A DNA stretch of 64,000 nucleotides from DATJMJ01 sp035503915 (GTDB taxonomy: Bacteria > Actinomycetota > Acidimicrobiia > Acidimicrobiales > Palsa-688): positions 62,001-126,000 of the forward strand of contig DATJSU010000029.1 of the NCBI GenBank assembly GCA_035503915.1, given 5' to 3'. Shown here piece after piece: positions 25,985-34,864 of this stretch (its first letter is position 1; every line of letters begins with the position of its first letter). The notes beneath the pieces were generated by a model. That model saw only the letters and a list, made by a program, of their open reading frames with translations, made no database searches and had not been told where the DNA came from. The position numbers and the translations under genes are program-made.

Positions 25985-27595
25985 TCAGGCGCTCTTTACG
26001 GCGCCGAGGTCCGCTATCTCCACGCGGTTGCGGCCATGCTGTTTGGCCAGGTAGAGCGCCCGGTCGGCTGAGGCGAGCACCGACGGCCAGCTCTCAGCCG
26101 GGCCGCACGCAGCGCCAATGCTAATGGTCACGCTCAGGCGGCCCTCCAGGTCCTCCCAAGGGTACGAGCTGACCTTCACCCGCATCCGCTCGGCAAAGTC
26201 AGCCGCAGCATCGAGCTCAACAGAGGGGAGAGCGAACACGAACTCCTCGCCGCCGTAGCGCACCACGACCTGTCCCGGGCGGGCATCGCCGGCGAACAGG
26301 TTGCCGAGGGCACGCAGCACATGGTCGCCGACCTCGTGGCCAAAAGTGTCATTTATCACCTTGAAGTGGTCGATGTCAGCCATGAGGAGGGCGAGGTGGG
26401 CCCCCGTGCTCGCGAGCTCAGCGAGGACGCGCTCGATGAGGCGCCTGTTGCCGATGCGGGTGAGCGCGTCTTCCTCGGCTGAGCGCATCGCCGCCGCCCT
26501 CTGGGCCTCGAGGGCTTTTCTTTCTTGCTCGAGGGCGGCGCGCGCCCACACCTGCTCTACCAGCTGGGCGGTTTGGCGAGAGTGGATCAGCCACATGTAC
26601 TTCTTCAGTTCGACCGCGTCCCGTGCCGCCTCCTCGAACCGCCCAGCCTCGAGCTCAGCAGCCACAAGCTCGTCGAGGATCAACATGGTCTCGAGGTGGT
26701 CGTCGCTTTGAACTGCCAGCTCTTTGGCGCGTGCCGCCGCCACCACGGCGTCGGCCGGGCGCGCGAGGGCTCTCAGGCAGCGAGCTTCGACCAAGGCGAC
26801 CGCCGATTGGCCCGCTGCCCAAACGATGGCGCCCGACTCGCTCAGGGCCCCCTCGAGAAGCTCGAGCGCTTCCGCTGGGCACCCCCGTTCGAAGAGGAGC
26901 GTCGCCTGGAGGTGTTGGACGCCGAGCTGGCGCATGATGTCCTCGGGGCACTCCTCTTCGAGCCTTCGCATTGCGTCGGCGGCGACCGCCAGCCGGTCCA
27001 TGCCCAACCGGTCATAACGGCCGCTCAGACCGAGCGCTTGGTCGTGGCGGATGGCCAAAAGCGCCGCGTCTGCCACGTTATGAAGCTGCCGGAACACCTT
27101 TCGCCAGTCACCACACCGCTCAAGAGCGTGCAAGGAAATAGTCATTTGCTCGAGCGCCCGGTCGTAGTCGAGGAACGAGTAGCAAAAGATCCCCAACCGG
27201 TTAGCGACGTCACCGAGAAGGCGGTCATCCAGGCCCGGCAGTGCAACGATGCACTTTGTCGCCAGCTCCGCGGCCAAGGAGAGCTCACCCCGGCGAGAAG
27301 CGTGCGCTGCGGCGAGGCTTGCCGCCTCGAGGGCGCGATCATGCTCTTCCGCCTCTTCGAACAAGCTCATGGCGGCCAGCGCGTCCGCCATCACCTGCTT
27401 ACTGCGCCATTGGTTGGAACGCACACGGGCACGGCACATCAACAGAGCGGCGCGTGTGGAGGGCTCGGAGCCCTCAGCGAGGGCGACCTGTATCTCCTCC
27501 AGGCACGCTTGCCGTTCCTCGGCAGACTTCGCCACCTCGGCCCGCGCGGCCAACCGCTCGAGGTCGTCTTTGGCCCCTCTGGACGGCGCGCTCAC
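25985..27595 (-). CDS. Diguanylate cyclase with N-terminal TPR-like repeats
   Basis: This is a 536-residue protein. Residues 1 to about 340 are helical and TPR-like (many ALA/EA-rich pairs such as RALEAASLAAAHASRRGELSL), then a short coiled coil (EQERKALEAQRAAAMRSAEED) leads into a GGDEF domain. The active loop is RYGGEEFVFALP, so c-di-GMP synthesis is expected. The inhibitory RxxD site that normally lies five residues upstream reads RPGQ, so product inhibition at the I-site is probably absent. There is no membrane segment. The TPR part suggests control by protein-protein contact. The GTG start has no clear Shine-Dalgarno sequence. Confidence 0.9.
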   Translation of the reverse strand: MSAPSRGAKDDLERLAARAEVAKSAEERQACLEEIQVALAEGSEPSTRAALLMCRARVRSNQWRSKQVMADALAAMSLFEEAEEHDRALEAASLAAAHASRRGELSLAAELATKCIVALPGLDDRLLGDVANRLGIFCYSFLDYDRALEQMTISLHALERCGDWRKVFRQLHNVADAALLAIRHDQALGLSGRYDRLGMDRLAVAADAMRRLEEECPEDIMRQLGVQHLQATLLFERGCPAEALELLEGALSESGAIVWAAGQSAVALVEARCLRALARPADAVVAAARAKELAVQSDDHLETMLILDELVAAELEAGRFEEAARDAVELKKYMWLIHSRQTAQLVEQVWARAALEQERKALEAQRAAAMRSAEEDALTRIGNRRLIERVLAELASTGAHLALLMADIDHFKVINDTFGHEVGDHVLRALGNLFAGDARPGQVVVRYGGEEFVFALPSVELDAAADFAERMRVKVSSYPWEDLEGRLSVTISIGAACGPAESWPSVLASADRALYLAKQHGRNRVEIADLGAVKSA

Positions 27596-27698
27596 GAAGT
27601 CTTATCGGCTTGGTAAAGATGCCTGGTTGAGCACGGCTTCGCGTGCTTCCGGCGGGGGTGGGAGCGCCCTGTGGTGCTCGGCGCCGTCAGGAGCCGCC

Positions 27699-30425
27699 CT
27701 ATGACTTCGCATCGGCCCAGCTCGAGCCCCACGAAAGGTTGATCTCGAGGGGCACGCTGAGCTGGGCGGCCCCGGTCATTGCTTCGAGGGTCACCTCCGC
27801 CGCCGCGAGCTCCTCTTCGGGCGGGACCTCCAAGATCACCTCGTCGTGGACCTGGAGGATCAACCTGCTGGAAAGTTTGCGCTCGCTCAAAGCGGAGTCG
27901 AGGCGCACGAGAGCCACCTTGAAGATGTCGGCAGCGAGGCCTTGGATCCCGGCGTTCATCGCTTGGCGCTCCCCCGCCATACGCACCTGGTAGCTCTGGG
28001 AAGCCAGCTCTGGGATCATGCGCCTCCGGCCAAAGAGCGTTTCCGTATAACCCTTGTCGCGCGCCGCCGCCACCACTCCGTCCATATAGGACCGCACACG
28101 GGGAAAGCTCTCGAAGTAGGACTTGAGGATCTGACCGGCTTCTTCGACCTCGATCCCGAGGCGTTGAGCGAGACCATAAGCCTCCATCCCGTAGGCAAGG
28201 CCGTAGGAAACCATCTTCGCCTTGGAACGCATCGCTATCGTGACGTCCTCCGGCCCCACCCCGAAGATGCGGGCCGCCGTCATACGGTGGATGTCAGCAC
28301 CGTTCTGGAAAGCCCCGATCAGCCCGGGGTCCTCAGCAAGGTGGGCAATTACCCGGAGCTCGATCTGGTTGTAGTCCGCGACCAGGAACCGCATTCCTTC
28401 GGCTGGCACGAAGACACGCCGCAGTTGCCTGCCCTCCTCGCTCCTGATAGGGATGTTGTGGAGGTTGGGGGCATCCGATGAGAGGCGCCCGGTCCGGGCG
28501 ACGGTCTGGTTGAAAGTTGCGTGGATCCGGCCGTCCGGCCCGATCTCGGCGAGGAGCGCATCGGTGTACGTCGAGCGCAACTTCTCCACCTCTCGGTAGC
28601 GCAGGATGGCGGGGACGATGGGGTGCTCGTCGCGCAGCTTCTCCAATGCCTGGTTGTCGGTGGAGGGGCCGGTCTTTGTTTTCTTCACCGGTGTCAGCCC
28701 GAGCTTGCCGTAGAGGACCTCCCGCAGCTGGGGGACCGAGTTGACAAGGAACTGGGTGCCCGCGAGCTCGTGGACCTTGTGCTCGAGCTCCCTGGCTTCA
28801 TCGGCCAGGGCCCGGCCCAGACGAGCCAGCTCGACGGCGTCCACGCGCACCCCAATGAGCTCCATCCGGGCGAGGGCCCGGATAAGCGGGCGTTCGACTT
28901 CGTCGTAGAGCCTCGACATGCTCCTGGAGGCGAGCGCCTGCGACAGCGGGGCCACCAGAGCGGCCACCGTGGCCGCCCTCTCAGCCGCGATAGTGGCTGA
29001 GCCAGCTCCCCCGCTCAGGTCCAATTGCCCGCTGGGAGTGGTGCCCGGAGGAGCTAGCGCCACACCCGCATAGCGGGTTGCCAGGTCTTCGAGCAGGTAC
29101 TTGTCACCGGCCGGGTCGACGAGGTAGGCCGCGATCGCTGTATCGAGGTCGACGTTGGAGAAGTCGATGCCCCCAGACGCAAGGCTCCGCACGAGCGCTT
29201 TGGCGTCATGTGAGGAAACCGGTGCACCCCCGGGGCCGAGGAGCTGCGAGAGCGAAAGGCGTACCTCCGTGCTCTCGAGCCCTTTACCGTCCAACCACCA
29301 GACTTCGGTAGCGGCCCCGGCCGGCACCGATGAGCTCTGGGAAGGTTGTGGGGAGGTCAGCGGTGAGAATGCCAAGCCATGGAGCTCAGATCGCCCTTCG
29401 GGACCTTCCCAGGACCCAGCCATTGCGAGCCCCGTCTTGCTCTGCGCCCATCGGGCAAGAACGTCCGCTGCCTCAGTTGGGGTTTGGAAGCGGTGAAGCG
29501 ACACGTCCAACGCGCGGCCCGGCCCCGCTACTCCCCTTGCTTGCTCCCCGGGCTGCCCCACGGCCTCTGCCAAGCGGTCCCAAAGAGTCTTGAACTCGAG
29601 GAAGTCGAACAGCCGGCGTAGCTCGGCGCTGTCCCAGCCCCCGAACGCGGCCTGTTCGGAGCCAACCAACAGCGGGAGGTCGCGGACCAGCCTGGTCGCG
29701 GCGGCGTTGCTGCGGACAGCTTCTTCCCCGGCAACGAGGCTCTCCCGGAGCCTGGGGGTCAGGTCGTCCAAGTGCGCGTAAAGGTTGTCGAGGTCGCCGT
29801 AGGTGCTTATGAGCTTTGCGGCGGTCTTTTCGCCTATTCCCGGGACGCCTGGGAGGTTGTCCGACGGGTCGCCGCGAAGGGCGGCAAAATCTGGGTACTG
29901 GCGCGGCGTGACACCGGTCCTCGCAAGGATCCCTGCCTCGTCGTACAACACATAGTCCGACACGCCCCTGCGGTTGTACAGCACCCGGATGTGCGGGTCC
30001 TCAACGAGCTGGTAGGTATCGCGGTCCCCGGTAACGACTATTACATCGTCACCTTGAGCGGCGGCTTTGGTGGCGAGCGTCGCGAGGGCGTCGTCGGCCT
30101 CGTAGCCCGGCGCCTCGGCAACTGGGATACGCATCGTCTCGACGAGCTTGTGGACAAGTCCCATCTGTTGGCGCAAGATGTCGGGCGCTTGAGAACGGGT
30201 CGCCTTGTACCCGGCCACAAGGTCGTGGCGGAAGGTCCGCTCGGGCCGGTCGAACGCGGCGACCAAGAGGTCCGGCTTGTGGTCCTTTACGAGGTTGACC
30301 AGCATCGAGGTAAACCCATAAACAGCGTTGGTGACCTGCCCTGATGCGGTGGCCATATCCGTCGGGAGCGCGAAGAAGGCTCGATAGGTAAGCGAGTTGC
30401 CATCGAGCAGCATGAGCCGCGCCAC
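27699..30425 (-). CDS. polA: DNA polymerase I
   Basis: This 908-residue enzyme has an N-terminal 5'-3' exonuclease (LLDGNSLTYRAFFALP, GDPSDNLPGVPGIGEKTAAKL), a central exonuclease-like domain without the catalytic DxE residues, and a C-terminal polymerase (DYNQIELRVIAHLAED, motif C QVHDEVILEVP). The O-helix reads RSKAKMVSYGLAYG, with Tyr near residue 741 where E. coli has Phe762. Tyr at this position is known from mycobacterial Pol I and increases acceptance of dideoxynucleotides. This and the dead proofreading domain support an actinobacterial host. The GTG start and the stop leave short intergenic gaps. Confidence 0.97.
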   Translation of the reverse strand: MARLMLLDGNSLTYRAFFALPTDMATASGQVTNAVYGFTSMLVNLVKDHKPDLLVAAFDRPERTFRHDLVAGYKATRSQAPDILRQQMGLVHKLVETMRIPVAEAPGYEADDALATLATKAAAQGDDVIVVTGDRDTYQLVEDPHIRVLYNRRGVSDYVLYDEAGILARTGVTPRQYPDFAALRGDPSDNLPGVPGIGEKTAAKLISTYGDLDNLYAHLDDLTPRLRESLVAGEEAVRSNAAATRLVRDLPLLVGSEQAAFGGWDSAELRRLFDFLEFKTLWDRLAEAVGQPGEQARGVAGPGRALDVSLHRFQTPTEAADVLARWAQSKTGLAMAGSWEGPEGRSELHGLAFSPLTSPQPSQSSSVPAGAATEVWWLDGKGLESTEVRLSLSQLLGPGGAPVSSHDAKALVRSLASGGIDFSNVDLDTAIAAYLVDPAGDKYLLEDLATRYAGVALAPPGTTPSGQLDLSGGAGSATIAAERAATVAALVAPLSQALASRSMSRLYDEVERPLIRALARMELIGVRVDAVELARLGRALADEARELEHKVHELAGTQFLVNSVPQLREVLYGKLGLTPVKKTKTGPSTDNQALEKLRDEHPIVPAILRYREVEKLRSTYTDALLAEIGPDGRIHATFNQTVARTGRLSSDAPNLHNIPIRSEEGRQLRRVFVPAEGMRFLVADYNQIELRVIAHLAEDPGLIGAFQNGADIHRMTAARIFGVGPEDVTIAMRSKAKMVSYGLAYGMEAYGLAQRLGIEVEEAGQILKSYFESFPRVRSYMDGVVAAARDKGYTETLFGRRRMIPELASQSYQVRMAGERQAMNAGIQGLAADIFKVALVRLDSALSERKLSSRLILQVHDEVILEVPPEEELAAAEVTLEAMTGAAQLSVPLEINLSWGSSWADAKS

Positions 30426-30606
30426 CCCTAGAGTCTGCCACCGGTGAGCGCCCGAGACGTCAGGGACTTGTGGCCCCCTGCTGTGCGCGCTGTTGCGCGA
30501 AAGGGAAAATTTCGCTCTCTAGAAGGCTTACCTCTCGTCGTTAGTTAGGTCCTTAGTCCCTGCTCAGGGAGCCCTGGGCCCCGGGGTTGGCGAGGCTCGC
30601 CGCACA

Positions 30607-30612
30607 TACTCT
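30607..30612 (+). promoter_or_regulatory. Candidate -10 box for a leaderless dtxR-family transcript
   Basis: TACTCT ends seven bases before the ATG at 30620. No Shine-Dalgarno sequence precedes that ATG, and the box fits the TANNNT-N7-ATG pattern also seen at 7306. A -35 element is not clear. The box favours the ATG over the in-frame TTG at 30587 as the start. Confidence 0.4.
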
Positions 30613-30619
30613 CGGGGAC

Positions 30620-31351
30620 ATGGCCACAAACGGAGACCGTCCAGGAGTTCACCCCCCCAACGAGCAGTACTTAGAGGTGATCCTCATCCTCGAGGAAGAG
30701 GGTAACCAGGTGATTCAGGCGCGCTTGGCAGAGCGAGTTGGCCACTCCGCGCCGACAGTTTCGGAAATGGTGCACAGGCTGAAAGAGGCCGGCTACATCA
30801 ACGTCCACGGCCGCGCCCTCAGCCTGACACAATCAGGACGAGAGCTCGCCACCAGCGTCATCCGCAAGCACAGGTTGGCCGAGCGGCTGCTCATCGACGT
30901 CATCGGGCTCGAGTGGCACAAGGTCCACGCCGAAGCCGACCGCTGGGAGCACGTCATCTCTGACGACGTCGAGGCACGCTTGTCCATGGTCCTCGGCAAC
31001 CCGTCGATCTGCCCGCACGGAAATGTGATCCCTGGTTCGGGGGCGGTGCGCACACCCGCGAGCGTCTTGACCGAGGCTCAAATTGGCGACCGGGTCACCC
31101 TTGTGCGCGTCGCAGAAGCTCTCGAGTTCGATAGCGAAGCCTTGCTCTACCTTGAGCGGAACGGCTTCATACCCGGGCGCAGCGCGACCGTGGTCGCTAA
31201 GGGCCCCGATGAAAGCTTGGTCCTCGAGACAGATGAGACGAGCCTGGTCTTGGGGGAGCACCTCGCCCGGCTCTTGTACTACGTGCCCTGCGCGGAGGAC
31301 AACGGTGCGGGTTCAGCCACGGGACCTCGGTCACTTCAAGTGACCCGGTAA
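30620..31351 (+). CDS. DtxR/IdeR-family metal-dependent repressor with altered metal ligands
   Basis: This 243-residue regulator has an N-terminal winged helix (QARLAERVGHSAPTVSEMVHRL), a dimerisation/metal domain and a C-terminal FeoA/SH3-like domain (from about residue 155). Ancillary-site residues H84, E88 and H103 match DtxR His79, Glu83 and His98. In the primary site E110 and H111 match Glu105 and His106, but Met10 is replaced by Gln16 (PNEQYLEV) and Cys102 by Asp107 (HAEADRWEHV). The protein should bind divalent metal, but the usual iron selectivity of DtxR may not hold. Adjacent genes do not encode a metal transporter. Confidence 0.9.
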   Translation: MATNGDRPGVHPPNEQYLEVILILEEEGNQVIQARLAERVGHSAPTVSEMVHRLKEAGYINVHGRALSLTQSGRELATSVIRKHRLAERLLIDVIGLEWHKVHAEADRWEHVISDDVEARLSMVLGNPSICPHGNVIPGSGAVRTPASVLTEAQIGDRVTLVRVAEALEFDSEALLYLERNGFIPGRSATVVAKGPDESLVLETDETSLVLGEHLARLLYYVPCAEDNGAGSATGPRSLQVTR

Positions 31352-31412
31352 GAGCCCAGCGCCGCTCCGCTGGACAAGGCCCCCCAGCTCAAAGCACGCA
31401 GGACGCGCGCAG

Positions 31413-31997
31413 TCAGGTCGCGTCTGGCCGTAACTCGCCGCTAAGGACCCTCTGGGCGATCTCCTTCATCGTGGCACGCTGGTCCATCGCCTGGCGCTGT
31501 ACCCAGCGAAAAGCTTCGCTTTCTTTCATGTCGAGCTCGTCCATGAGCGTTCCCTTCGCTCGCTCGACGAGCTTTTGGGTGTTGAGCCGCTCTTCCAAGT
31601 CCTTGTTCTCTGCTTCGAGGGCCTTCATCTCCTCAAAGCGCCCGAGAGCGAGCTCCATCGCCGGGACAAGGTCGTTGCGCTGAAAGGGCTTTACCAAGTA
31701 GGCGAGGGCACCGGCCTCTCGTGCCCGGTCCACCAGCTCGCGTTGGGAAAAAGCGGTCAATATGAGGACCGCTGCCAGGCGTTCCGCAGTTATCGCGGCC
31801 GCAGCCGCGAGCCCGTCCTCGCCGGGCATCTTGATATCGAGGATCGCCAGGTCGGGGCGGTGCACACGGACCAGCTCGACCACCTCGTCGCCTCGTCCCG
31901 TCTCGGCCACGACCTCGTAGCCTTCTTCTTGGAGGGTTTCCCGCAGGTCGAGACGTATGAGGGCCTCGTCCTCAGCGATCACGACTCGCGCGCTCAC
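31413..31997 (-). CDS. ANTAR-domain response regulator (PdtaR-like)
   Basis: This 194-residue protein has a receiver domain with the acidic pocket at about residues 10-11 (AEDEALIRLDLRETLQ), phosphorylation Asp54 (ILDIKMP), and the conserved Lys in LVKPFQ. A coiled linker (EEMKALEAENKDLEERL) precedes the ANTAR domain (QKLVERAKGTLMDELDMKESEAFRWVQRQAMDQR), which binds paired hexaloop RNA hairpins and acts as an antiterminator. The length and layout match mycobacterial PdtaR (Rv1626), whose kinase is PdtaS. No such kinase gene is next to it here. It is convergent with the DtxR gene. Confidence 0.93.
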   Translation of the reverse strand: MSARVVIAEDEALIRLDLRETLQEEGYEVVAETGRGDEVVELVRVHRPDLAILDIKMPGEDGLAAAAAITAERLAAVLILTAFSQRELVDRAREAGALAYLVKPFQRNDLVPAMELALGRFEEMKALEAENKDLEERLNTQKLVERAKGTLMDELDMKESEAFRWVQRQAMDQRATMKEIAQRVLSGELRPDAT

Positions 31998-32114
31998 GGC
32001 CGAAACACTACACAGCTTGTGGGCTCCCCCAAGAACGCTTTTTGCGCTCCTTGCCTCGTTGCGCGCCGCGGCCCCGGGCCGAGCCCTTGTCGAGGCGGTC
32101 CCCGGCGCCGGCGT

Positions 32115-32411
32115 TCAGCCGCCGCCTGCAGGCAGGAGCTTGTCCAAGAGCTCGTCGAGCTCTGACTCGAGACGCTTTACCTGCGCCGCCAAGCTGTCTC
32201 GTGCCGAGGACATCGCGTCGGCGTGGCGCTGTGCCTCCTGCGCTTCCTTGGCAGCGAGCGGGGTCTCGGACACCAAAGAACGCAAACGCGCTTCATCGGC
32301 AGCGTCCTTCAGCGCGCTCCATTGCTCTTCGGCGACGGCGAGCTCCTCCCGAGCTTTGCGCAACCGCTTGGAAACCTCCACCAGGCGGCGCTCGACGAGG
32401 TACTGAGCCAT
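32115..32411 (-). CDS. Small coiled-coil protein, function unknown
   Basis: This 98-residue, highly charged protein is predicted to be one long alpha-helical coiled coil (KRLRKAREELAVAEEQW, RDSLAAQVKRLESELDELLDKL) with a Gly-rich end. There are no cysteines and no membrane segment. It lies 117 bases upstream of the ANTAR regulator on the same strand and divergent from the OmpR-type regulator. I do not recognise a named family. It could be a structural or adaptor protein. Confidence 0.7.
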   Translation of the reverse strand: MAQYLVERRLVEVSKRLRKAREELAVAEEQWSALKDAADEARLRSLVSETPLAAKEAQEAQRHADAMSSARDSLAAQVKRLESELDELLDKLLPAGGG

Positions 32412-32512
32412 TTGGCAAGGTTACAGGGCCAACCGGGAACTTTCGACAAGCGTTCAGCACGCTCTCAGGCGGGAGCGGCAAACTGGGGGGTACGGCAACA
32501 AACGGAGCACGC

Positions 32513-33196
32513 GTGCTGGTCGTCGACGACGAACCGGCGGTCCGCCAAGCGCTCGAGCGCGCACTGCGGTTCGAAGGCTATACCGCTGAGCTCGCCGAAG
32601 ACGGCATGGCCGGGCTGGCGGCCCACGCTGAAAGACCAGCGGACGCGATTGTCCTCGACATCGCAATGCCGCGGCTCGACGGCCTCGAGATGTGCCGACG
32701 CCTTCGTGCAGCAGGCGACAGGACACCGGTGCTCATGCTGACGGCTCGGGCATCGGTCAACGAGCGGGTCGACGGCCTCGACGCCGGCGCCGACGATTAC
32801 CTGGTCAAGCCATTCGCGCTCGAGGAGCTTCTCGCCCGGCTGAGAGCGCTCTTGAGGCGTACCGCACCGACGGCAGAAAACGAAGTGCTCCGCTTCGGCG
32901 ACCTTTCCCTCGACCCGGGCACCCGCGAGGTGAGGCGCGGCTCGAGGCTGATCGAGCTCACGCGCACAGAGTTCCTGCTGCTCGAACTGTTCCTCAGGAA
33001 CCCCAAGCAAGTCCTCCCGCGTGAGGTGATCTTTGACCGGGTCTGGGGCTACGATTTCGGGCTCAACTCGAACAGCCTCGAGGTGTACATCGGGTACCTG
33101 CGGCGCAAGACTGAGGCTGAGGGGGACGCTCGCCTCATCCATACCGTCCGTGGCGTCGGCTACGTCATGCGCCAGCCGGCGGAGATGAGGGGGTGA
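32513..33196 (+). CDS. OmpR/PhoB-family response regulator
   Basis: This 227-residue regulator has a receiver domain (VLVVDDEPAVRQAL, phospho-acceptor Asp near residue 48 in IVLDIAMPRLDGLEM, LVKPFALEEL) and a C-terminal winged helix (LTRTEFLLLELFLRNPKQVLPREVI, NSLEVYIGYLRRK, HTVRGVGYV). The GTG at 32513 has GGAG five bases upstream, and an in-frame extension upstream has no domain and overlaps another gene. It is followed after 22 bases by its sensor kinase. The sequence most resembles the MprA-type regulators of actinobacteria. No target site could be assigned. Confidence 0.93.
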   Translation: MLVVDDEPAVRQALERALRFEGYTAELAEDGMAGLAAHAERPADAIVLDIAMPRLDGLEMCRRLRAAGDRTPVLMLTARASVNERVDGLDAGADDYLVKPFALEELLARLRALLRRTAPTAENEVLRFGDLSLDPGTREVRRGSRLIELTRTEFLLLELFLRNPKQVLPREVIFDRVWGYDFGLNSNSLEVYIGYLRRKTEAEGDARLIHTVRGVGYVMRQPAEMRG

Positions 33197-33218
33197 AAGG
33201 GGCGGCCGGCTCTCCGCA

Positions 33219-34820
33219 ATGGAACTGAGCTGGAGCTCCCTCTACCGGCGCGGCAGCGCTTCCCAAGGTGCTGCTCCACTGTCTTCCTGGCCTCCAGGAG
33301 GCGGCCCCGCACCTCAGGACGCCCAGGGCATGGCTGACGCGACCGAAGGCCGGACCGGTGGCCCTGGCGCAGAGAGCAGCAACGTCCAGCAACCCCGACG
33401 AGCCGAGCGATGGCTTCGCAGGGTGAGCTTCAGGAGCAGGGTGACGGTCCTCGTGGCGGCCGCAGTTGGTGTTGCCGTCGCGATGGCGGCGCTTTCCTCC
33501 TATCTCGCGGTCAGCCGCCAATTAGAGGGGCAAGCCAACAGCGACCTCCAGTCAGCCATCAACTACCTGAACACCTATGGCCCCGCAAGGTTGGTTGGCC
33601 TTTACGAGCACACTGGCGACCAGGTACAGGTGTTCACCGTCAACGGGCTGACCGAGTCCGTCCAGTACGTCCAGGGACCGCTCGGGTCCGGCGGGGTCGA
33701 CGCAGTACAGACCGTCAGCGTTTTTCCTTTGACCAAAGCGGCCAAAAAGACGCTCGCTTCAGGCACGCAAAAGGTCTTGGTGCAAAACCTCACGGGCACC
33801 GATAACAAACCGTACCTCGTTGCAACTGTCCCGGTGATGCCCGGGCAAGTGGCGGTGCAGATCGGCTACCGGGTCACGAACATGGACAACACGCTCTCGT
33901 TCCTGCGGTTGATCCTGATACTTCTCGCCCTTTGCGGCGTCGCCCTGGCCGCCACCCTTGGTTGGGCTGTGGGTAAAGCGACAATGGCGCCAGTTGAAGA
34001 CCTGACGCTCGCGGCAGAGCACGTGACCGAGACGCAGGATCTCACGGCGACAATTGACGATGAAGGCAATGACGAGCTCGGACGGCTGGCAAGAAGCTTC
34101 AATTCCATGCTCACTGCGCTCGCGGCCTCGCAGCGCCAGCAGGCTCAGCTGGTGAGCGACGCCGGCCACGAGCTGCGCACGCCTCTCACGAGCCTGCGCA
34201 CGAACATCGAAGTCCTCATGCGGGCAAAAGAACTTCCGCCCTCAGACCGAGACGAGCTCTTGGCAGATATCGGTGCACAACTGGGGGAGCTCACCAATCT
34301 CGTAGGCGACCTTGTAGACCTCGCGAGAGAAGACGAAAGACCTCAGGGGCCGCCCGAGCGCGTGCCTTTCCACGAGATCGTCGAGCGAGCCGTCGAGCGA
34401 GCACAGCGGCGCGCCATGTCCGTGAATTTTGAAGTGTCTTTGCAGCCGGGCGAGATCCTGGCACAGCCCGCTCTCTTGGAGCGCGCCGTTATGAACGTCC
34501 TCGACAACGCTGCCAAGTGGAGCCCGCCCGGGGGGCACGTGAGCGTCAACTTGAGCGCGAATGGAGCATGGCACCTTACGGTCACGGACCAAGGCCCAGG
34601 TATCGCTCCTGAGGATCTGCCCCACATCTTTGACCGTTTTTACCGTGCCCCTTCCGCGCGGTCCATGCCGGGGTCAGGGCTCGGGCTTGCGATCGTGAAG
34701 CGCGTCGTCAGCTCCCACTCAGGCACCGTCCACATCGGGCCACGCCCAGGCGGGGGCACGCGAGTGGACATTATCCTTCCCTTCACGCCCGACTTCTCAG
34801 CAACCAACGGCAAGCCTTAG
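33219..34820 (+). CDS. HAMP-containing sensor histidine kinase, partner of the preceding regulator
   Basis: This 533-residue membrane kinase has a disordered N-terminus of about 65 residues, TM1 (VTVLVAAAVGVAVAMAALSSY), an outer sensor domain of about 160 residues, TM2 (LRLILILLALCGVALAATLG) and a HAMP linker. It then has the HisKA H-box AGHELRTPLTSLRTN, with the phospho-acceptor His near residue 316, and an HATPase domain (NVLDNAAKWSPPGG, DQGPGIAPED, GSGLGLAIVKRVV). The start is uncertain: ATG at 33219 and ATG at 33330 (MADATEG) are both possible. It has the same general arrangement as MprB. The signal is unknown. Confidence 0.92.
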   Translation: MELSWSSLYRRGSASQGAAPLSSWPPGGGPAPQDAQGMADATEGRTGGPGAESSNVQQPRRAERWLRRVSFRSRVTVLVAAAVGVAVAMAALSSYLAVSRQLEGQANSDLQSAINYLNTYGPARLVGLYEHTGDQVQVFTVNGLTESVQYVQGPLGSGGVDAVQTVSVFPLTKAAKKTLASGTQKVLVQNLTGTDNKPYLVATVPVMPGQVAVQIGYRVTNMDNTLSFLRLILILLALCGVALAATLGWAVGKATMAPVEDLTLAAEHVTETQDLTATIDDEGNDELGRLARSFNSMLTALAASQRQQAQLVSDAGHELRTPLTSLRTNIEVLMRAKELPPSDRDELLADIGAQLGELTNLVGDLVDLAREDERPQGPPERVPFHEIVERAVERAQRRAMSVNFEVSLQPGEILAQPALLERAVMNVLDNAAKWSPPGGHVSVNLSANGAWHLTVTDQGPGIAPEDLPHIFDRFYRAPSARSMPGSGLGLAIVKRVVSSHSGTVHIGPRPGGGTRVDIILPFTPDFSATNGKP

Positions 34821-34864
34821 AAGGCCACAGGGCGAGCCCTTCCGAGGTGTGAGGACCTGCTTGC

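Noticed and set aside
32042..32512. In-frame N-terminal extension of the OmpR-type regulator at 32513.
   Set aside because: It lies antisense over a coiled-coil gene, has no domain, and a GTG with a good ribosome site begins the receiver domain.
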